DNA of 64,000 bases from Bacteroides sp. (lineage in GTDB: Bacteria > Bacteroidota > Bacteroidia > Bacteroidales > Bacteroidaceae): NCBI RefSeq assembly GCF_028690125.1, contig NZ_JAQVBV010000004.1:124001-188000 (forward strand), read 5' to 3'. The position numbers and the translations under genes were made by a program. Shown here in pieces: positions 58,544 to 64,000 of the stretch (positions are counted from its first letter, which is position 1; each line of letters begins with the position of its first letter). Under the pieces are notes generated by a model. That model was not told the DNA's origin, did no database searches, and saw only the letters and a list, made by a program, of their open reading frames with translations.

Positions 58544-59611
58544 ATGAAACGTCGTTTGCTATCTATATTTTCCCTGATTACTGTTACTGTGGCGGCTATT
58601 GCCCAACCCCGTATCTCTTCCAATAAAGAGATTCATAACTTTGGGCAGATAGAATGGAAGAGTCCGGTAACAGTAGAGTATACCATTACAAATACCGGAA
58701 ATGAACCGTTGGTGCTTACTAATGTCACTACTTCTTGCGCCTGTTCGGTTGCCGATTGGACAAAAGAACCTATTGCTCCGGGAGCAAAGGGGACGGTAAG
58801 AGCGTCTTTTGATGCAAAAGCATTGGGACATTTTGAAAAGTCAGTAGCAATTTACAGCAATGCCGATCCTCATCTAGTCTATCTGAAATTTGCTGGTGAA
58901 GTGGTACGGGAAGTAAAAGACTTTACTAAAACTCATCCTTTTAAAATTGGAGATATCCGCATTGATAAAGACGAAATAGCTTTCTCTGATTCTTATCGTG
59001 GAGAAAATCCGACTCTCACCATTGGAGTTGTTAATTTGTCCGATCGGCCCTACGAACCCGTATTGATGCACTTACCTCCTTATCTGAAGATGGAGAAGGA
59101 ACCCGGCATATTGTTAAAGGGCAAGAAAGGTACAATCAAGCTGACATTGGATACCGGTCTTTTGCAAGACTTCGGACTGACACAGTCTTCCGTGTATCTC
59201 TCTCGTTTTGCAGGTGATAAAGTGAGTGAAGACAATGAAATTCCTGTTTCAGCAGTATTGCTGCCTAACTTCTCACAAATGACGGCTCAGGATTCGTTGA
59301 ATGCTCCTGTTATACATCTTTCCGAAACGAACATTGATCTCAGTGAAACGTTATTGAAAAAGAAGAAAGCAAGTCACAACATCGTGATAACCAATACGGG
59401 AAAAACACCCTTGGTCATCAGTAAATTGCAAGTGTTCAATTCTTCTGTAGGAGTAAGCTTGAAAAAAGCGGTAGTTCAGCCGGGGGCAACCACGAAGTTG
59501 AAAGTAACCATTCATAAACGGGATGTAGGTAATAAAAAACATCATTTGCGTATTTTGATGATAACCAATGACCCGTTACGTCCGAAAGTTGAAATAAATA
59601 TCAAACGTTAA
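58544..59611 (+). CDS. DUF1573-containing exported protein
   Basis: A 355-residue protein with a signal peptide (MKRRLLSIFSLITVTVAAIA, cleavage near AIAQP). The N-terminal half has the DUF1573 pattern: INFG-like (IHNFGQIEW), ITNTGNEPLVLTNVTTSCAC (about 50-69) and IAPGAKGTVRASFD. A second Ig-like beta-sandwich of the same type appears near the C-terminus (ITNTGKTPLVISKLQV, about 280-295). Such domains resemble the chaperone-like ASPM/SPD-2/hydin fold; function unknown. meaB follows after 11 bp, so they likely share a transcript. Confidence 0.85.
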   Translation: MKRRLLSIFSLITVTVAAIAQPRISSNKEIHNFGQIEWKSPVTVEYTITNTGNEPLVLTNVTTSCACSVADWTKEPIAPGAKGTVRASFDAKALGHFEKSVAIYSNADPHLVYLKFAGEVVREVKDFTKTHPFKIGDIRIDKDEIAFSDSYRGENPTLTIGVVNLSDRPYEPVLMHLPPYLKMEKEPGILLKGKKGTIKLTLDTGLLQDFGLTQSSVYLSRFAGDKVSEDNEIPVSAVLLPNFSQMTAQDSLNAPVIHLSETNIDLSETLLKKKKASHNIVITNTGKTPLVISKLQVFNSSVGVSLKKAVVQPGATTKLKVTIHKRDVGNKKHHLRILMITNDPLRPKVEINIKR

Positions 59612-59622
59612 TAACCACTGCT

Positions 59623-60717
59623 ATGGAACATCCGGAAAATAGTGAAGAATATAAGGGACTGGTTGTCAATAAAGGCATCGAGCAACCTTCATCCGTGAAT
59701 CCTTATTTGAAACGCAAACCGAAAAAACGCCAGCTCTCTGTGGCAGAGTTTGTAGAAGGAATTGTAAAAGGCGATGTCACTATTCTGAGTCAGGCAGTGA
59801 CGTTGGTAGAAAGTGTGAAGCTTGAACATCAAGTGATAGCACAAGAAGTAATCGAAAAGTGTCTGCCATTTTCCGGTAATTCAATCCGTATAGGTGTCAG
59901 TGGAGTTCCTGGTGCGGGTAAGAGTACTTCGATTGATGTATTCGGACTACACGTACTCGAAAAGGGAGGTAAATTGGCAGTATTGGCCATCGACCCGAGT
60001 AGTGAACGTAGCAAGGGAAGTATCTTGGGAGATAAAACCCGAATGGAGCAACTTTCTGTACATCCTAATTCTTTTATTCGCCCTAGTCCGTCGGCAGGTT
60101 CTTTGGGTGGCGTTGCACGTAAAACACGTGAGACGATTATCCTTTGCGAAGCTGCCGGATTTGATAAGATTTTCGTAGAAACGGTGGGAGTGGGGCAGAG
60201 TGAAACGGCTGTTCACTCGATGGTAGACTTCTTTCTGCTGATTCAGTTAGCTGGTACGGGAGATGAATTGCAAGGTATCAAACGTGGCATTATGGAGATG
60301 GCGGATGGTATCATTATCAATAAGGCGGATGGGGATAACCTTGAAAGGGCCAAATTGGCTGCTGCACAATTCCGTAATGCGTTGCATCTTTTTCCTGCTC
60401 CTGATTCCGGATGGACTCCGCAAGTCCTGACTTATTCCGGTTTCTACAATATAGGGGTAAGGGAAGTCTGGGATATGGTTTATGAATACATTAACTTTGT
60501 GAAAAACAACGGTTATTTTGAATATCGTCGTAATGAACAGAGTAAATATTGGATGTACGAAAGTATCAATGAGCAACTGCGTGACAGTTTCTATCATAAT
60601 CCGAAGATTGAAGCGATGCTTCGAGAGAAGGAACTGCAGGTGTTGAGTGGAAATCTGACTTCTTTTGTGGCTGCTAAGAGATTATTGGATACTTATTTCG
60701 GTGAATTAAAGAAGTAG
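59623..60717 (+). CDS. meaB: Methylmalonyl-CoA mutase-associated GTPase MeaB
   Basis: G3E-family GTPase that loads and protects the B12 cofactor of methylmalonyl-CoA mutase, used in the succinate-propionate pathway of Bacteroides. 364 residues. P-loop GVPGAGKSTS (about 94-103), AIDPSSERSKGSILGDKTRM (about 122-141), FIRPSPSAGSLGGVARKTRE (about 151-170), the ETVGVGQSE switch (about 186-194) and the NKADGD base-recognition motif (about 229-234). The mutase genes are not in this window, which is unusual only in that meaB often sits beside them. Confidence 0.96.
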   Translation: MEHPENSEEYKGLVVNKGIEQPSSVNPYLKRKPKKRQLSVAEFVEGIVKGDVTILSQAVTLVESVKLEHQVIAQEVIEKCLPFSGNSIRIGVSGVPGAGKSTSIDVFGLHVLEKGGKLAVLAIDPSSERSKGSILGDKTRMEQLSVHPNSFIRPSPSAGSLGGVARKTRETIILCEAAGFDKIFVETVGVGQSETAVHSMVDFFLLIQLAGTGDELQGIKRGIMEMADGIIINKADGDNLERAKLAAAQFRNALHLFPAPDSGWTPQVLTYSGFYNIGVREVWDMVYEYINFVKNNGYFEYRRNEQSKYWMYESINEQLRDSFYHNPKIEAMLREKELQVLSGNLTSFVAAKRLLDTYFGELKK

Positions 60718-61035
60718 CTTTACATTATAAATAATTTTATGTAAACATATAAGTAAATAATAAAATTAATGTTCTGATCTTTATTTTAATATCATTGATT
60801 ATCATAAGATAGTAATAACTTATGGTATACAGTATCACCAAAGAATAAAGAAAAATAGTTTTTCATACTTTGAAAATATTGGCTGTAGCCATTTCTAACT
60901 ATGAAACTGAAGGAGCCAATATATGTGAATCCAGACCGATATAAAATATATGATTATAAAGCAAAATCTTAGAGATAAGTAGTACTCTTTTTACAGTTTT
61001 TTTGTATTATTGCATAATATCAAAAAGGTAATATT
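60718..61035. other. Intergenic region after meaB
   Basis: 318 bp, very AT-rich. It holds weak dyads (TTTACAT/ATGTAAA at 60719-60745; ATTGGCT/AGCCAAT with a 29-bp loop around 60879-60921) and a 23-codon frame at 60901-60972 (MKLKEPIYVNPDRYKIYDYK at its start) that could be a gene remnant. No convincing promoter for the following gene. Confidence 0.35.
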
Positions 61036-61914
61036 ATGAATAAACAATGTCTTAATGGTTTTAAAAGGTTGTTTTTACTGTTTTTGTTATTCACAACTTC
61101 ATATTCATTTGCTCAGAAAACAGAACAACAAGTTCTTGACTCTGCAGAGGTTATGCCTCAATTTCCTGGTGGTGTTTCTAAAATGATGGAATATTTAAAG
61201 GTTCCTGTTTCTGATGCATTACTTTTGGAAAATGGTACACAAGGATGTCCTGTTATTCAATTTGTAGTAGAGAAGGATGGTAATATTTCTAATTCTAAAG
61301 TTGTCCGGTCTGTTGATCCCCAATTAGATAGTGTAGCATTGAAACTGATAGAGAAAATGCCTACGTGGATTCCTGGTATACAAAATGAACGAAAAGTTAG
61401 GGTACGTATGACGGTGCCTGTATTTACTATATTAGAATCTAGTTTAAAACTAGAAGAACAGGAGAAGAATAAACAATATGAGAAAACAGGAGGTGAAACA
61501 AGTGAGAATGCATGGTTGATTATCGATGGAGTGGAGGTTGGAACTAATTTCTTACTAAGTTATTTAAATGTGGAACTCATTAAAAATTTTAAAATTTTGA
61601 AAGGTAAAGAGGCTTTAGATCGTTACGGGGAAAAGGGACAAAATGGAGTTATCTTGATAACGCTAAAATCACCGAAGGAGTTGAAGGCAAAAACTGTTGG
61701 TGAGAAGGTTGTTGGACTGTTGAAAGATAGAGGCTTTAGCAAGAAGACCCCGATTGTGTATTGTTTTGATGAAAAAGAATTTTCTCCTGATGCTTCTGCC
61801 ATTATATCAAAGAACGAATACAATGAGGAGAAAGATTTTATTGCAATAAAAGAAGTAAAAGATGGTATTGCCTATGTTATTTTTAAAAATAACAGTTCCT
61901 TTTATATTAAGTAA
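61036..61914 (+). CDS. Exported TonB C-terminal-domain protein with plug-like motif
   Basis: A 292-residue protein with a signal peptide (FLLFLLFTTSYSFAQ, cleavage after about residue 26). Residues about 50-133 match the TonB C-terminal fold (MPQFPGGVSKMMEYL, then VIQFVVEKDGNISNSKVVRS, then MPTWIPGIQNERKVRVRMTVPV). Unlike true TonB it has no N-terminal membrane anchor of the usual kind and no proline-rich linker. Residues about 155-212 then carry a motif from TonB-dependent receptor plugs (ILKGKEALDRYGEKGQNGV, compare DASATAIYGARGANGVI). The last 80 residues are unassigned. Solitary gene; role unknown, perhaps signalling or receptor-related. Confidence 0.75.
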   Translation: MNKQCLNGFKRLFLLFLLFTTSYSFAQKTEQQVLDSAEVMPQFPGGVSKMMEYLKVPVSDALLLENGTQGCPVIQFVVEKDGNISNSKVVRSVDPQLDSVALKLIEKMPTWIPGIQNERKVRVRMTVPVFTILESSLKLEEQEKNKQYEKTGGETSENAWLIIDGVEVGTNFLLSYLNVELIKNFKILKGKEALDRYGEKGQNGVILITLKSPKELKAKTVGEKVVGLLKDRGFSKKTPIVYCFDEKEFSPDASAIISKNEYNEEKDFIAIKEVKDGIAYVIFKNNSSFYIK

Positions 61915-62054
61915 TAGCATCCCTTATTCACTGCTTTTTATCTGGTATTCATCGGTTTATCGACCGTAAATCAACAGAAAAGCCTGTAGAGGCATTGGGA
62001 AAAGATGTATCTTTGAACCTCAATCATTAATCTTAGAGACGATGGAACTGAAAC

Positions 62055-62130
62055 AGAGGCTGTAATTTAAACTGTGTCAGCAAACAAATAAAGTATTAAC
62101 TTTGCTGACACAGTTTAAATTACAGCCTCT
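62055..62130. mobile_element. 76-bp element made of a perfect 30-bp inverted repeat (MITE-like)
   Basis: Arms 62055-62084 and 62101-62130 are exact reverse complements over 30 bp with a 16-bp centre. The arm begins AGAGGCTGTAATTTAAACTG, which resembles terminal repeats of insertion sequences, so it may be an element reduced to its two ends. No flanking target duplication was found, and a very strong two-way terminator is the alternative. Confidence 0.5.
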
Positions 62131-62241
62131 ATAGTTTTATAATTGGTAGAACTTCTAATTATATTTTATTCTGAACTCTTGTTTCTTTCCATAAATTGCA
62201 GGAGTGCGGATATATTTTTCTTTATAAATTTGAATAATTGC

Positions 62242-62284
62242 ATATGGAATGAAGGACACAAAAAATACGTCCTTCATTCCATAT
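62242..62284 (-). terminator. Terminator of the WG-repeat gene
   Basis: Perfect 16-bp stem (62242-62257/62269-62284, ATATGGAATGAAGGAC and complement) with an 11-nt loop, 16 bp beyond the stop codon at 62301. Confidence 0.75.
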
Positions 62285-62300
62285 AATTAATCCGAATTAT

Positions 62301-63338
62301 TCATTTAACTTCACTACCTTTTTCGTCGATAAATGTTATTTTATTTCCTATTTGCGCTTTCGCTCTACCCTTCTCAAACTTTCCGATGTAGGTATATTTA
62401 ATAGGTACAATAACCTTTCCCTCTGAATTGATTATGCCTTGCATATTTCCTTTATACACATGGGCACGGTCGTTTTCAAAACTTCCGATATGTGTATATT
62501 CAATCGGTACAATAACCTTTCCCTCTGAATTGATTATGCCTTGCATATTTCCTTTATATGCACGGGCGCGGTTATTTTCAAAACTCCCGATATGTGTATA
62601 TTCAATTGGTACAATTACCTTACCCTTTGAGTCGATTATGCCTTGCATATTCCCTTTATATGCGCGGGCGCGGTTGTTTTCAAAACTCCCGATATGTGTA
62701 TATTCAATCGGTACAATAACCTTTCCCTCTGAATTGATTATGCCTTGCATATTTCCTTTATATGCACGGGCGCGGTTGTTTTCAAAACTCCCGATATGTG
62801 TATATTCAATTGGTACAATTACCTTACCCTCTGAGTCGATTATGCCTTGCATATTCCCTTTATATGAGCGGGCACGGTTGTTTTCAAAACTCCCGATATG
62901 TGTATATTTAATTGGTACAATAACCTTACCCTCCGAGTCGATTATGCCTTGCATATTCCCTTTATATGCGCGGGCACGGTTGTTTTCAAAATTCCCAATA
63001 AAAGTATACTCGAGAGGAATAACAATTTTTCCATTTATGTCTATTGCTCCGTATTTTCCTCCATCATATTGCTCTTTTTTATGTTCCCGGCTGATCAGAG
63101 GAAAAATCATAGAATCACTTCTATTTCCTATTTTTCTCCATTTACCGTGTTGAGCTACTTTGGCTATATTATCTTTAAATTGATAAATCACGTCGTAAAT
63201 AGGTTCGGTAACCTTCTTTTGATCAACGATAAGACCATATTTCCCCTTTTCTGAATAAACATCTATTTTTTGAGCTTTCAAGAACGAAGGATAGACAAAT
63301 AGCATAATCATGCTAATTAAGAACAGCTTGTTTCTCAT
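62301..63338 (-). CDS. Exported WG-repeat protein
   Basis: A 345-residue protein with a signal peptide (MRNKLFLISMIMLFVYPS, cleavage near LKAQ). The mature part is built from beta-rich WG (KWG)-type repeats. The first two are divergent (KGKYGLIVDQKKV; GGKYGAIDINGKIVIP); then six copies of a 34-residue unit follow (core GNMQGIIDSEGKVIVPIEYT, ending FENNRARAYK) that are nearly identical, and a degenerate last unit. The protein probably forms a repeat solenoid or propeller used for binding. Function unknown; common in gut Bacteroidetes. The near-identity means unit number may vary between strains. Confidence 0.85.
   Translation of the reverse strand: MRNKLFLISMIMLFVYPSFLKAQKIDVYSEKGKYGLIVDQKKVTEPIYDVIYQFKDNIAKVAQHGKWRKIGNRSDSMIFPLISREHKKEQYDGGKYGAIDINGKIVIPLEYTFIGNFENNRARAYKGNMQGIIDSEGKVIVPIKYTHIGSFENNRARSYKGNMQGIIDSEGKVIVPIEYTHIGSFENNRARAYKGNMQGIINSEGKVIVPIEYTHIGSFENNRARAYKGNMQGIIDSKGKVIVPIEYTHIGSFENNRARAYKGNMQGIINSEGKVIVPIEYTHIGSFENDRAHVYKGNMQGIINSEGKVIVPIKYTYIGKFEKGRAKAQIGNKITFIDEKGSEVK
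62410..63015. repeat. Six tandem 102-bp direct repeats inside the WG-repeat gene
   Basis: The marker ATTATGCCTT recurs at 62431, 62533, 62635, 62737, 62839 and 62941, exactly 102 bp apart. Units differ by only a few bases, including synonymous positions, pointing to recent amplification or gene conversion. Confidence 0.9.
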
Positions 63339-63405
63339 ATTACTTATGTATTTCTTTTATTGACGGAATTAAATTAGTGCATATGACCGGACTAAGGTTA
63401 ATTAT

Positions 63406-64000
63406 CTATTGAATCTGAATATTGACAGATCGTAAATCTTTAGCTCTAGAACTATTCCCATATAATATTTTATATGTGCCATGAATAGGTCTCATTGTAT
63501 TTGTCGTCATATCAAACCACTCGAATGAATCGTAAGAAAGTTCGATGCTTATATTCTGTTTTTTTCCTTTAGCTATATTTACTCGTTGAAAGGCCCGAAG
63601 TGTTTTTTGCGGTCCTTCCTTATCGTCCGGACGGCTAATATATACTTGTACAACTTCTTCTCCGTCTCGTTGCCCGATGTTACTTACAGGAATCGTGAGA
63701 ATAGCTTTCTCACCTTTGCTTAATTTCGATTGATTCAACTTAGCTTTTCCATAAGAGAAATATGTGTAACTTAATCCGTAGCCGAATGGGTAAAGAGGTT
63801 CCTCCGTCATGTAGCGATAGGTACGTCCTTTCATGGAGTAATTTTCGTAATCCGGTAATTGTTGCAAACTTTTATAAAATGTAATAGGTAAACGTCCTGC
63901 TGGATTATAATCTCCAAAAAGTACGTCGGCAATTGCCGTTCCACCTGCCTGACCGGGATACCAGGCTTGCAAGATAGCGTCACAGTTTTGTGTCTCAGGC
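63406..64000 (-). CDS. GH3 glycoside hydrolase, C-terminal part (cut by window edge)
   Basis: Last 198 codons of a family 3 glycosidase such as a beta-glucosidase; the frame stays open to base 64000, so the catalytic barrel lies outside. Visible: the end of the C-terminal alpha/beta domain (QAWYPGQAGGTAIADVLFGD, NPAGRLPITFY, YPFGYGLSYT) and the fibronectin type III-like domain (RDGEEVVQVYISRP, then TLRAFQRVNIAKGKKQ). These are unmistakable GH3 features. Substrate cannot be judged from this part. 67 bp separate its stop from the WG-repeat gene start, so the two leftward genes could share a transcript. Confidence 0.92.
   Translation of the reverse strand, partial: PETQNCDAILQAWYPGQAGGTAIADVLFGDYNPAGRLPITFYKSLQQLPDYENYSMKGRTYRYMTEEPLYPFGYGLSYTYFSYGKAKLNQSKLSKGEKAILTIPVSNIGQRDGEEVVQVYISRPDDKEGPQKTLRAFQRVNIAKGKKQNISIELSYDSFEWFDMTTNTMRPIHGTYKILYGNSSRAKDLRSVNIQIQ

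Larger units (their letters stand above)
61915..62300. other. Intergenic region with repeat and possible gene remnant
   Basis: 386 bp. The first ~115 bp contain an open frame up to TAA 62028-62030 whose end (HRFIDRKSTEKPVEALGKDV) reads like a real protein C-terminus, but no start is found; it may be the tail of a deleted gene. Then come the 30-bp inverted repeat and the terminator of the WG-repeat gene. Confidence 0.35.

Noticed and set aside
62410..63015. CRISPR-like regular spacing
   Set aside because: The whole 102-bp unit is repeated and coding; there are no unique spacers and no cas genes.
62428..63153. 241-codon plus-strand frame opposite the WG-repeat gene
   Set aside because: It is the antisense image of the 102-bp repeats; the minus-strand frame has the signal peptide and the WG pattern.

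Overview
This is a chromosomal window from a gut Bacteroides, very close to B. thetaiotaomicron. The evidence is the gene set (GH92 mannosidases beside an ECF sigma/FecR pair, lipoproteins with short lipoboxes, a NigD-like protein, DUF1573), an AT-rich genome, and repeated Bacteroides-type -7 promoter elements (TAnnTTTG). With its start at 8271, the leftmost GH92 protein places its key residues at E533, H584, E585, D642 and D644, which is the numbering I recall for the characterised B. thetaiotaomicron enzyme BT3990.

Layout. (1) 296-3568: an exported GH106-type alpha-L-rhamnosidase. (2) 3905-5736: a class I methyltransferase translationally coupled to an RsgA-type GTPase, behind a leader with two hairpins. 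(3) 14423-5995, leftward: a mannose-processing operon, GH92 - ECF sigma - FecR anti-sigma - GH92 - GH92; no SusC/SusD pair lies in the window. (4) 14652-38k: housekeeping genes. These are alaS; an M23 peptidase with a MerR regulator; a leftward run parA-parB-DUF5683-mltD-type-rel-lipoprotein; surE-lpxB; a NigD-like lipoprotein; rsfS-ftsH-cdsA; tRNA-Gln(CTG); a DUF349 protein; rsmA-mgtE; and a flippase-like membrane protein followed by pepD. (5) 39841-57970: three tandem, co-oriented alpha-2-macroglobulin-like genes of about 5.7 kb each. (6) 58544-60717: DUF1573 protein and the mutase chaperone GTPase MeaB. (7) 61036-64000: a TonB-C/plug-motif protein, a 30-bp perfect inverted repeat, a WG-repeat protein built from six nearly identical 102-bp units, and the 3' part of a GH3 glycosidase running off the right edge.

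How it fits together. The sugar genes at both ends suit glycan foraging: rhamnosides, mannose-rich glycans and beta-glucosides. The centre joins chromosome partitioning, the stringent response, lipid A and phospholipid synthesis, envelope proteolysis and ribosome maturation. The most unusual locus is the macroglobulin triplet. All three copies lack the thioester motif. They agree closely over most of their length but differ sharply in one segment of 117-131 residues directly before the A2M domain, which is where animal A2M carries its protease bait region. This is what would be expected of paralogues diversified to trap different proteases, although that function is inferred.

Limits: everything here was read by eye. 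Domain borders are approximate, no database search was run, and most promoters and terminators are pattern matches only.
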